Source: Paenibacillus_E qinlingensis_A (GTDB lineage Bacteria; Bacillota; Bacilli; Paenibacillales; NBRC-103111). Taken from it: a stretch of DNA of 64,000 bases. The stretch's first letter is position 1; each line of letters opens with the position of its first letter. Location of the stretch: NCBI RefSeq assembly GCF_031455095.1, contig NZ_JAVDSB010000010.1, forward strand, positions 124,001 to 188,000, given 5' to 3'. The notes below the pieces were generated by a model, which was not told the origin of the DNA, did not search any database, and saw only the letters and a list, made by a program, of their open reading frames with translations. The translations under genes and the position numbers were made by a program. This document shows, one piece after another, positions 44,574-52,740 of the stretch.

Positions 44574-45669
44574 GGTGATCACCCCGGCTTTTTTTCTTAC
44601 GAATCATAGCCACCACCAATAAGACAAAGGGATACGCAACTGTGAATACGAGTCCCATTTGGCCAACAAGTTGAATGATCTCATACATCTGCATCAGATT
44701 TTGCGAGAACATGGCGAGAACATAGATGAATGGAACAAGAAAGAAGGCGAACATTTTATGATCTCGAAGATGCAACAGCTGGCTTGAAAAGTAAATAGCT
44801 AAATAATAGCTAGACAACAATGTCGTAAACACGGCAGTGACCCATACCGCAAGAAATGCACCATCTAAACGCTCCAGAACGTTAGCAGGCAGTGAAGTCG
44901 TCTTGGCTAGTTCCAGCGTTGGCCAAACTAATTTTTTAATTTCCTCTGCTCCGAATACCCCGACTGTCGCAATTACGATAAGAATATATAACGCCCCGGA
45001 TGTTATCATGCCAACATACCCGGCAACCATGGCTTTCTCTGGCCTGCGCATCGCAGGGATGACGATTGTCATGACAAAAGAGCCTTGAAATAAGGACGCC
45101 ATCGTCAGAATCCCCTTTGACATCCCGCTCGGTTCATTTCCCCATATGGGCAGAAGGTTGATTAGTTGAGCATTTTTTAGGGAAAGCACGACAATCAATA
45201 GCCCCGGAAATACGATAATCGGGAAATAAAATTGGTGGAAATAGGTAAAGGTTGTTATATCTGCACGAGAGGATACAGCCGCTAGCAGCAACATAACGAT
45301 CACCGTCACCTCTAGCGGCGTTTTGGTTAAGACGGAAGTAACAACAACCTCCCCGAATTCACGTGAGGCCAATCCCGTAATCAAGCAAAAAAAAACGATA
45401 ATCAGAACGCTGCATCCGCGCGCGGCCCATTTACCTATCAAATCTTCACTATACTCAATAATAGATTGCTTTGGAAAACGCATACCGAGCTTGGTTAAAA
45501 GCCAAAGTCCGAATAAACCAATCAAAAAACCTAGCATTGTTACAAGCGGCGCCCCGGAATCAGCAGCTCTGACAGCAAATAGTGAGAGGGCTAATACACC
45601 CACCCCAATAATCGTGCTAATCAATATGATCGCTGCTTGAATGACTGTGATCTGGCGGGGATGCTCCAT
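44554..45669 (-). CDS. GerB-type germination receptor permease
   Basis: B subunit, 371 residues, with ten or so membrane segments of the spore-germination permease branch of the amino acid/polyamine transporter superfamily (QITVIQAAIILISTIIGVGVLAL at the start). It is thought to bind the germinant. AGGAGG is 10 nt before ATG 45669. The gene starts 3 bp after gerA and overlaps gerC, so the three are one transcription unit. Confidence 0.9.
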   Translation of the reverse strand: MEHPRQITVIQAAIILISTIIGVGVLALSLFAVRAADSGAPLVTMLGFLIGLFGLWLLTKLGMRFPKQSIIEYSEDLIGKWAARGCSVLIIVFFCLITGLASREFGEVVVTSVLTKTPLEVTVIVMLLLAAVSSRADITTFTYFHQFYFPIIVFPGLLIVVLSLKNAQLINLLPIWGNEPSGMSKGILTMASLFQGSFVMTIVIPAMRRPEKAMVAGYVGMITSGALYILIVIATVGVFGAEEIKKLVWPTLELAKTTSLPANVLERLDGAFLAVWVTAVFTTLLSSYYLAIYFSSQLLHLRDHKMFAFFLVPFIYVLAMFSQNLMQMYEIIQLVGQMGLVFTVAYPFVLLVVAMIRKKKSRGDHLVAKSD

Positions 45670-45672
45670 CGA

Positions 45673-47334
45673 TTACGTTCCTCCTTGTATGTCTGACTTC
45701 TTAGCGTTTAATGTATTGTTCGGCGCTTCTTCACTCATTTCTTGCGTTATTTTCCCAACACGGGTGTCATTCGGTGTATATAAAAGTGCCGGCCTCTTGG
45801 GCATGCTCCACAGTGGCAGCCGGGCTAGAATATCTTTCATCCCCTGAAAATTACCTGGGACTAGCGGGCTCAAGTAAGGAACTCCAAACGATCTCAAAGA
45901 CAACATGTGGTTGGCAATTAATATCAACCCGATCATTACCCCGTATAAACCGAATATGCCTGATAAAATCACTAGTGGAAAGCGCAGTAATCTCAGGGCC
46001 AAGGCTGCATTGTAAGCCGGTGTGGCAAAGGAGCCGATCGTCGTTAAAGCGATAATTACAACCGTGATTGGGGAAATAAATCCTGCCGCAACCGCTGCCT
46101 GCCCAACCACAAGCACACCTACAATGGAGAGCGCTCCTCCAACCTGCTGCGGCAGCCGAAGTGTGGCTTCCCTTAATACTTCCATGGATATCTCCATAAT
46201 CAATACTTCAATGACAGAAGGGAACGGCACTCCCGCCCTTCCCCCCGCTACCGCTACAGCAAACTCCGTCGGAATCAGCTCTGGATTGAACGAAATTAAA
46301 GCCACATATAACGATGGGAAAATCAGTGAGAATATCAAGGCTACCAAGCGTGACAGCCGTATGAAACTGACGAGGAGATATCGTTCTGAGTAGTCTTCTA
46401 CCGTTTGATAAAATTGACTAAATACGGTAGGCAAAATGAGGGCAAACGGCGATCCATCCACAAGCAAGATGACTCTCCCCTCCAAGAGATTGGCGACCGC
46501 TTTATCTGGCCGTTCCGTATTTTGAATTTGCGGAAACGGGGATACATGATTATCTTCAATAAATTGTTCCAAATACCCCGCATCCAAGATGCCATCCGTA
46601 TCAATCAACGATAACCGCCTGAACACCTCTTCAACAAGTGCAGGATTGACAATGCCATCGATGAAGCAAATCGCCACTTTGGATTTGGTGATACGCCCGA
46701 TTCGCATCGTTTTTATTCGTAAATCCGGCGTTGGGAGGCGGTATCGAAGCAGAGCCAGATTCGTACCCAATATTTCAATAAACCCTTCCCTCGCGCCACG
46801 GATCACCTGTTCAGTCTCTGGTTGAGTAATCGATCGCTTGTCCACATGACGTGTACTGAAGATAAACGCATCCGTCACGCCATCAACTAAAAGGATGGTT
46901 TTCCCTTCTACGATGGCTTGGATAATTTCATTCAGTCCCGTTTCCGTTCTGCCTTCACACGCATAAAGCGTATCGTTCAGAAGAAACTCTGTCATGGAGC
47001 GGTTTACTGCTTTCGCATAATCTTGTGCGGTCGTTAACATCAGAGGCCTTAAAATGTGATCGTTCAAATACTGTTTATCAATCAGATCAGGAAAAAACAT
47101 CGTGACAGCTGGTAGATCATCAAATATGCAAAACCGGCGTATGATGAAATCATCATTATCACCGAGTAACTTCTGAACGAAGGTAATCGTCTCTTCGAGT
47201 TGCGTGCCGACACTTGCCTCTTTATTCGCTTCCATAACCTGATGAGCAGGCGAATTCTTCAACGGTATCATCCGAGGCTGTTGACTTTGGGACTTGTGTT
47301 TAGTCCGTAGCTTCTTCCAACTCCAAATGGTCAC
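45673..47334 (-). CDS. GerA-type germination receptor subunit
   Basis: A subunit of about 553 residues. The N-terminal soluble part (about 1-300) carries DDFIIRRF, GKTILLVDGVTDAFI and LEGRVILLVDGSPFALILP; the C-terminal membrane domain has about five segments (RLSRLVALIFSLIFPSLYVAL, GRAGVPFPSVIEVLIMEISMEVLREA). I start at GTG 47334 because GGAGG is 8 nt upstream; an in-frame ATG at 47361 has no ribosome site. The gap from the ogt gene is then only 34 bp. With gerB and gerC it makes a complete GerA-type receptor, normally expressed in the forespore. Confidence 0.9.
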   Translation of the reverse strand: MTIWSWKKLRTKHKSQSQQPRMIPLKNSPAHQVMEANKEASVGTQLEETITFVQKLLGDNDDFIIRRFCIFDDLPAVTMFFPDLIDKQYLNDHILRPLMLTTAQDYAKAVNRSMTEFLLNDTLYACEGRTETGLNEIIQAIVEGKTILLVDGVTDAFIFSTRHVDKRSITQPETEQVIRGAREGFIEILGTNLALLRYRLPTPDLRIKTMRIGRITKSKVAICFIDGIVNPALVEEVFRRLSLIDTDGILDAGYLEQFIEDNHVSPFPQIQNTERPDKAVANLLEGRVILLVDGSPFALILPTVFSQFYQTVEDYSERYLLVSFIRLSRLVALIFSLIFPSLYVALISFNPELIPTEFAVAVAGGRAGVPFPSVIEVLIMEISMEVLREATLRLPQQVGGALSIVGVLVVGQAAVAAGFISPITVVIIALTTIGSFATPAYNAALALRLLRFPLVILSGIFGLYGVMIGLILIANHMLSLRSFGVPYLSPLVPGNFQGMKDILARLPLWSMPKRPALLYTPNDTRVGKITQEMSEEAPNNTLNAKKSDIQGGT

Positions 47335-47368
47335 GCAATTCGCCTCCGTAAAAACACTCATGATGATG

Positions 47369-48013
47369 CTAGTTTCTTATCCCATTCATTTCCTTCTCCG
47401 TATTTTTATCCATATTTAGGATTTTATGCATGGGAGCAGAAATGGGCATGAATTTCCCTGCCCGCTCCAGTAGCAACAGCTTCTCCTTATTCTCAAGCCC
47501 GCCACGGTAACCCGTCAGCGCACCATTCTTCCCTACCACGCGATGGCATGGTACAACAATAAGCACAGGATTTGCGCCGATGGCGGTGCCGACCGCTCTC
47601 ACAGCACTAGATTTGTCTAACGTCTGGGCTACCTGTGAATAACTTACCGTTTCACCATGCCCAATCTCATGCAGCGCTCTCCACACCGACTGTTGAAATG
47701 CCGTCCCTCGTAAATCTAATGGCAGTTCAAAATTTGTCCGAACTCCACTCAAATACTCATCCAACTGCTGCATATATGGCTTTAACCTATCCTCTTGCTG
47801 AATCCATCCACTCGGGTGTCCAATCTTTCTGGCCCATTGGGTGAATGCTTGCCACGCTTCAACGTCAACGCCATCTCTCGCGTCACCTTTCTGAAACTGC
47901 AAGTATCCCAACCCGCTATCGGTTACCGCCATTACAAAATTAATATCTTGCAACCTTATCGGCCCCCAGTATATCGTTTGGTTTACCGCACTTTCCATCA
48001 CTTCTCTCACCAT
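47369..48013 (-). CDS. ogt: Methylated-DNA-protein cysteine methyltransferase
   Basis: Suicide repair enzyme of 214 residues that takes the methyl group from O6-methylguanine. The acceptor is C156 in VVPCHRVV, with the helix-turn-helix blocks ETVSYSQVAQTLDKSSAVRAVGTAIGANP and TGYRGGLENKEKLL. It lies 30 bp downstream of adaA on the same strand, corresponding to adaA-adaB/ogt pairs of Bacillus, and only 34 bp before gerA. Its start (ATG 48013, GGGAGG 11 nt upstream) is one of two close candidates. Confidence 0.9.
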   Translation of the reverse strand: MVREVMESAVNQTIYWGPIRLQDINFVMAVTDSGLGYLQFQKGDARDGVDVEAWQAFTQWARKIGHPSGWIQQEDRLKPYMQQLDEYLSGVRTNFELPLDLRGTAFQQSVWRALHEIGHGETVSYSQVAQTLDKSSAVRAVGTAIGANPVLIVVPCHRVVGKNGALTGYRGGLENKEKLLLLERAGKFMPISAPMHKILNMDKNTEKEMNGIRN

Positions 48014-48043
48014 GTTGCATCCAACCTCCCAACTCGGTTATCG

Positions 48044-48586
48044 TTAATGAACGGGCTGTTGCCGGAACTCCGTCGGCGTAAGCCCCGTTTTCTTCTGAAA
48101 CAACGTCGCAAAATGGGCAGCATTGGCTATCCCCACCTGCGCCCCAATCACTTGCACAGCCAAATCAGTGGTGATTAGAAGCTTTTTAGCAGCCTCCAAT
48201 CGGATCTGTTGAATAAACATAAGCGGTGTCACACCTGCTATACGTTTGAACGTCCTTTGCAGATGATACGTACTCGCATAAAATTGCTCCGAAAGTGTCG
48301 CTAACGACAGCGGTTCAGCGAAGTGCTCTTCGATATGCGCCTTTATTTCCGCAACCCATGCCTCGTCGGGGAGTCTGATGCCGTCAGGCCGACACCTTTT
48401 ACAAGGACGGTAACTTGCTGCCATTGCCGCTTGTCGACCATGAAAAATACGCACATGCTCCCGCTTCGGAAGCCTTGATTTGCAGGAAGGCCGGCAGAAA
48501 ATACCTGTCGTCGCCACCGCATAATAAAACGTCCCGTCATACGCCGCATCATTCGCAACGATGGCTTGCCAAAACCGCTCCTGCAT
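48044..48586 (-). CDS. adaA: AdaA-type methylphosphotriester-repair regulator
   Basis: Bifunctional protein of 180 residues. The N-terminal Ada zinc domain has C31, C35, C62 and C65, with exactly the 4/27/3 spacing of E. coli Ada; C31 is the methyl acceptor from DNA phosphotriesters. An AraC double helix-turn-helix follows (about 85-175; ATLSEQFYASTYHLQRTFKRIAG, VGIANAAHFATLFQKKTGLTPTEFR). Methylation turns it into an activator of the adaptive-response genes, here ogt downstream and probably alkA, which is divergent. It has no O6-methyltransferase domain of its own. Confidence 0.92.
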   Translation of the reverse strand: MQERFWQAIVANDAAYDGTFYYAVATTGIFCRPSCKSRLPKREHVRIFHGRQAAMAASYRPCKRCRPDGIRLPDEAWVAEIKAHIEEHFAEPLSLATLSEQFYASTYHLQRTFKRIAGVTPLMFIQQIRLEAAKKLLITTDLAVQVIGAQVGIANAAHFATLFQKKTGLTPTEFRQQPVH

Positions 48587-48739
48587 ACCGGATTCCCCTC
48601 TCCTTGCGTTCCTTTGATAAGCTCAGTATACCCAAACAGGCCAATGGTTGTAAGGGATCCGAGATGAGAAAGCAAGATTACAAAAGCCACTCTCGGCGAT
48701 AATGCATGTAACAACTTCCTACCGATAAGGAGAATAACG

Positions 48740-49681
48740 ATGCCACACCTGCAAGCCTTTGACCCCTCTCGTCTAAAATGGTACGAACACACAAGCACGC
48801 TCACGCTTGCTCTTCCTGAACTTTTTCGATATGAGCCTAATATCGGCTATTTAAGCCGCTCCACCAATGAGTGCCTATTCGTTGTGGATAACTCCAGCAT
48901 TTATAAGTTGCTGCCGATTGGGGATAACCTCGCGTTGATCGCTGTCCACAGTGAGGATGACAAGGTGCTTAACGTCCGAATTGTCAACTATAGTGGTACT
49001 ATGACCTCTGCGGTCCGTGAAGAAATCGCTCGGTATGTGTGGGAGTGGTGGGATTTGGGGACGGATTTGACGCCATTGTATGAGATGGAGGATGCAATCC
49101 TCCGGCAAGTGACAGAGGAATTCCGAGGGCTTCGCCTGATGGGGATTCCCGATTTGTTTGAGGCGATGAGCTGGGGGATTACGGGGCAGCAGATTAATTT
49201 GACTTTTGCCTATACGCTCAAGCGGCGTCTAGTCGAAACCTTCGGCACCTCCCTAGATTGGGAGGGTCGAACGTATTGGGCGTTCCCGACGCCGGAGCGG
49301 ATCGCTGCGCTGTCGACGGAGGATCTCACCGCTTTACAGTTCACGGGTAAAAAAGCGGAGTACCTCATTGGCGTTGCCAATCTCATGGCGGAAGGCACGT
49401 TGTCCAAGGCTGGGCTGCTTGCGATGGGCGATTTTCTAGCCATGGAAAAAGAGCTGCTGCGCATTCGCGGCATCGGCCCCTGGACGGCCAACTATGTGGG
49501 GATGCGCTGTCTGCGCAACCCCGCCGCGTTCCCTTTGGCCGATGTCGGCCTGCATAACGCGCTGAGGCATGTGCTTGGGCTTGCGGCCAAGCCCTCGCTT
49601 GAAGAGATCCGCCAGCTCGCGGAGCGCTGGCGGGGGTGGGAAGCCTACGCCACGTTTTACTTGTGGCGTGTGTTGTACTAG
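48740..49681 (+). CDS. alkA: AlkA-like 3-methyladenine DNA glycosylase
   Basis: Base-excision glycosylase of 313 residues of the HhH-GPD superfamily. An N-terminal AlkA-like domain (1-115) is followed by SWGITGQQINLTFAY, the helix-hairpin-helix LLRIRGIGPWTANYVGMR and the catalytic D268 in FPLADVGLHNAL. AAGGAG precedes the ATG. Divergent from adaA with 153 bp between, it completes an adaptive-response set (adaA, ogt, alkA). The 3' third and the 170 bp downstream are visibly GC-rich. Confidence 0.9.
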   Translation: MPHLQAFDPSRLKWYEHTSTLTLALPELFRYEPNIGYLSRSTNECLFVVDNSSIYKLLPIGDNLALIAVHSEDDKVLNVRIVNYSGTMTSAVREEIARYVWEWWDLGTDLTPLYEMEDAILRQVTEEFRGLRLMGIPDLFEAMSWGITGQQINLTFAYTLKRRLVETFGTSLDWEGRTYWAFPTPERIAALSTEDLTALQFTGKKAEYLIGVANLMAEGTLSKAGLLAMGDFLAMEKELLRIRGIGPWTANYVGMRCLRNPAAFPLADVGLHNALRHVLGLAAKPSLEEIRQLAERWRGWEAYATFYLWRVLY

Positions 49682-49855
49682 CCGCGGCTGGGTGACGCGG
49701 CGGTTGAGTGCGGCTGCGCTTGTGGCGGCGGCCTGACTAGCTCCGCCAACAGGCGCGCCGTCAAATGCGACGCTCAGCCCAACCACCCGTCACCATCGCC
49801 ACTAGAAACACTGCCCAGCCTTCATCACGCCGCCTCCCCCCGCCATCCTTTGCAA

Positions 49856-50042
49856 ATACCTGGATTTTATGCAGTTAAATCTAGCAAATCTCAGCTTCAA
49901 AGCGATTTAACTGGATTTCATGCAGCTAATTCCCCCTCACGTCACCCTTTTAAGCAAAATCGCTGAATTTACCTACATATTTTCCAGTTATTTGCTCATT
50001 TCAACGAAATCCTTCAAAAATAGCTGTACTTTTTCCATCTAA
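49856..50042 (+). repeat. Four-dyad intergenic element, copy B
   Basis: Dyad units at 49856-49878, 49907-49929, 49969-49991 and 50020-50042; right arms 51, 62 and 51 bp apart, spacers 28/39/28 nt. CAGTTAAATC (49872-49881) is perfectly complementary to GATTTAACTG (49904-49913), so arms of neighbouring units can also pair. The element sits between alkA and a convergent small gene; the GC-rich stretch 49682-49850 before it shows no gene. Confidence 0.8.
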
Positions 50043-50125
50043 TGTCGGGCTTACGTGTAAAGTTGGGAGTCGGAGAGCCGGAATTGGGAAATGCACTACG
50101 GAAGAGTGACGTCAGCGTTCACCAG

Positions 50126-50284
50126 TCACTCTTCCTTATCCGCAATCACATGCACCACGTGTACCTCAGAAGAACAATCAAAGCATAACAAAGTTTTATC
50201 CGGTTGCACGACACCATCTAGAAAACCCATTCTACAATAAATAGGCTTCTCACATGTGCGACAATGCCCGATGAGCTCCTCCAT
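50126..50284 (-). CDS. Small zinc-ribbon-like protein (52 aa)
   Basis: A 52-residue protein with ATG 50284 about 9 nt after AGGAGG. Two Cys pairs, C8-x2-C11 and C34-x2-C37, plus C17, give it the look of a single zinc ribbon; the end is acidic. I do not recognise a family, though short anti-sigma- or GapA-binding-like Cys-rich proteins of Bacillales have this size. It stands alone between copy B of the repeat element and a terminator. Confidence 0.6.
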   Translation of the reverse strand: MEELIGHCRTCEKPIYCRMGFLDGVVQPDKTLLCFDCSSEVHVVHVIADKEE

Positions 50285-50342
50285 TCAACTACTCCTCCTT
50301 CACTAATCGTTCTTAGAAAAATTTTCCTTACCCACTCGACAC

Positions 50343-50386
50343 AAAAAAGGTTGCCCACGCTCGATATACTCGAATGTAGCAACCTT
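50343..50386 (-). terminator. Terminator of the secreted repeat protein gene
   Basis: On the minus strand AAGGTTGC (50379-50386) and GCAACCTT (50347-50354) pair, followed by TTTTGT. Confidence 0.75.
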
Positions 50387-50401
50387 GTACTGTTCCAAAT
50401 A

Positions 50402-51253
50402 CTACGTAGCCGCAGGCGCCTCTGTCGGTGACGGCGGTGATGGCGGGGCAGGTCTATGCTCGCCGCCATGGCCTGGCTTCCCTTTGAACGAACCGAAATC
50501 GCCGCGAGGCTGAGGCACTGGACGTTCGCCGCCTTTGCGTTCGACGAAGTTTTTCAGTTCATCTGTCATGCTATCTTTGAGCTTGGCAATCAACTGATCT
50601 TGCGTGATGCCTTTGGCAGCCGCGATCTCGGCAAGGGATTTTCCTTCTTTACGCTCAGTCGCAAGTTCTTCTTCGGTTATACCGAGAATCGCAGCGATTT
50701 CCTTCGGAGCAACCCCAACACCACCAGCCATTGGCATGTTACCGCCACGAGGCATAGGCTTTTTATCAAAATTCATGGCGTGAGATTTGGCTTCAACGAT
50801 TTTTTTCAACCGATCAGCAAGACCTGCTTTGAGCTTATCCGCTTGCTCTTGCTTGATTTTCCCCGAGCTCAGCGCTGTATCGATTTTCGTCGTTTCCGCC
50901 TCAGTCAGCTTAGCAATCAACGCATCTTCACTGAGGTTCGCTTTCTCTTGGGCGATTTGAACGAGCGTTTTGCCCGCTCCAATTTCCGTTTTGAGGACGC
51001 CTTTATCTATGCCCAGTATGGAAGCAAAGTCGATAACGCCGCCAAAACCGCCCTTCCCAAAATCAAACCCACCCCTCGGTGGCGCCGGATGTTTATCAAA
51101 TCTATGTTTATCCTGAAACTTCTTAGGTACTGATGACGTCGTCGAAGCTGTGTCGTTAGCAAATGCTTGATTATACTGAAGTACGAAGCCGCCACTGATC
51201 AATAATCCAGCTGCGAGCGTGCCGATAAGCAACGTTTTATGGATGCGCTTCAT
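50402..51253 (-). CDS. Secreted protein with two helical repeats and a Pro-rich tail
   Basis: A 283-residue exoprotein. Signal peptide about 1-32 (ending QAFA|ND). Two related modules of about 45 residues are visible, ILGIDKGVLKTEIGAGKTLVQIAQEKANLSEDALIAKL (about 79-116) and ILGITEEELATERKEGKSLAEIAAAKGITQDQLIAKL (about 187-223), a repeat common in secreted Bacillales proteins. A Gly/His/Pro-rich linker and a Pro-rich end (PAPPSPPSPTEAPAAT) suggest attachment or binding in the wall. No enzymatic motif is seen. Confidence 0.72.
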   Translation of the reverse strand: MKRIHKTLLIGTLAAGLLISGGFVLQYNQAFANDTASTTSSVPKKFQDKHRFDKHPAPPRGGFDFGKGGFGGVIDFASILGIDKGVLKTEIGAGKTLVQIAQEKANLSEDALIAKLTEAETTKIDTALSSGKIKQEQADKLKAGLADRLKKIVEAKSHAMNFDKKPMPRGGNMPMAGGVGVAPKEIAAILGITEEELATERKEGKSLAEIAAAKGITQDQLIAKLKDSMTDELKNFVERKGGERPVPQPRGDFGSFKGKPGHGGEHRPAPPSPPSPTEAPAAT

Positions 51254-51351
51254 GCGTAGTACCCACCTTTTTCAAAAATTGGTCAATTCTTCTTCAGTAT
51301 AAATGATAATTGTGAAAAATCTTTGAATTTTCTAAAAAAGGTGAGCGCTGA

Positions 51352-52563
51352 TCACGTTTTTTCTCGCGTCATCCAAACGAAGCAAAGCACGCCACCCAGC
51401 TCCATGAGTGCGATGATAATACCCAGCGGCACAGCCGTTTGGCTGCCGCCAAGTCCGACAAGCGGTGCCACTAATCCTCCGATGACGAAGGTCATAAGTC
51501 CTAGCAAGGCTGCGGCGCTGCCGGCTGTTTGGCCTTGATTTTGCAGGGCCAAGGAAGAAGTCGATACGGAAACGGGACCGATACAAGCGACTATGAGGAA
51601 AAACGCCGGCAAAATCAAGACGAGCCCGGCCCCGATAAGTGTCGCAATGAGCAGCAGCAGACCCCCGAGCACAGCTATAGCTAAGCCACCAGCTAGCAGA
51701 CGGTGATTGCTAACTTTGCCTGCGAGTCGCCCCGTAATTTGACCAGCCAGAATAACGCCAGCCCCATTGACCGCGAAAATAACACTAAACATTTGTGGGG
51801 ACACATCAAATATATCCTGCAAAACAAACGGCGACCCCGAAATATAAGCGAACATACCAGCAAAAACAAGCCCCTGCGTTAACGCGTAGCCCATGAACAA
51901 TCGATCTGTGAGCAGGCCACGGAAAATACGAAGCGTATTCGTAAGACCGCCTTTGGAGCGGCGTTCAGGCGGGTGTGTTTCTTTTAGCCCAAAGACAACA
52001 ACGATAAGCATCACGACACCGATCAAGCTGAGCACAAGGAATACCCCGCGCCATGATGTGAATTGCAGCAACTGGCCGCCGATAATCGGAGCTAGAATTG
52101 GAGCCGAACCGTTAACGAGCATCAACAATGCAAAAAACTTCGTCAACGCAACGCCCTCATACATATCACGAACGATTGCCCGAGAGATAACGATCCCCGC
52201 AGCTCCTGCCATCCCCTGTATAAAGCGTAGGATCAGAAACGCCCAAATAGAAGGAGCTACCATACATAGCGCAGAGGAAATGCCATAAATCAAGAGGCCA
52301 ACCAACAAAGGCATGCGTCTTCCGCGCACATCACTCACCGATCCAGCTATGAGCTGGCCTAAGGAGAGACCGAGCATGCAGGCGGTTAAGCTCATTTGAG
52401 CGAGCGAAGTTGTCGTATGGAGGTCACCAGCAATGACAGGCAGCGCTGGCAGATACATATCGAGAGAAAGCGGCCCGAAGGAGGCGAGTAAACCGAGCAC
52501 CAATACCATCCATAAGCGGCTGCCACCAGTTGTTTCTTTGGCTTGCGAGGCTATAGACATCAT
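51352..52563 (-). CDS. Bcr/CflA-type multidrug efflux transporter (MFS)
   Basis: Major facilitator protein of 403 residues with 12 predicted membrane segments. The start of TM1, FGPLSLDMYLPALPVIAGDL, loop 2-3 GSVSDVRGRRMPLLVGL and TM5 region SWRGVFLVLSLIGVVMLI match the Bcr/CflA drug:proton antiporters. Substrates cannot be predicted. Its own transcript is likely; the 97 bp before the secreted protein gene hold no clear terminator. Confidence 0.88.
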   Translation of the reverse strand: MMSIASQAKETTGGSRLWMVLVLGLLASFGPLSLDMYLPALPVIAGDLHTTTSLAQMSLTACMLGLSLGQLIAGSVSDVRGRRMPLLVGLLIYGISSALCMVAPSIWAFLILRFIQGMAGAAGIVISRAIVRDMYEGVALTKFFALLMLVNGSAPILAPIIGGQLLQFTSWRGVFLVLSLIGVVMLIVVVFGLKETHPPERRSKGGLTNTLRIFRGLLTDRLFMGYALTQGLVFAGMFAYISGSPFVLQDIFDVSPQMFSVIFAVNGAGVILAGQITGRLAGKVSNHRLLAGGLAIAVLGGLLLLIATLIGAGLVLILPAFFLIVACIGPVSVSTSSLALQNQGQTAGSAAALLGLMTFVIGGLVAPLVGLGGSQTAVPLGIIIALMELGGVLCFVWMTREKT

Positions 52564-52673
52564 GAATCACATACTTTCTTCATTATCCATTTAACCTACC
52601 ATTGGGATATGGTTTTGTCTAGTTAGTTCATCATGTAGGGACTACTTGCCGCAACGCGTGCCACCATCCAAAA

Positions 52674-52712
52674 TAAAAAACAACCCATCTGGTCTCCAAC
52701 CAGAAGGGCTGT
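52674..52712 (-). terminator. Terminator of the 1097-aa exoprotein gene
   Basis: On the minus strand AACAGCCC-TT-CTGGT pairs with ACCAG-AT-GGGTTGTT, followed by TTTTTTATTTT. Confidence 0.85.
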
Positions 52713-52740
52713 TCTTCATGTTCTACATTCCGTAACTCGC

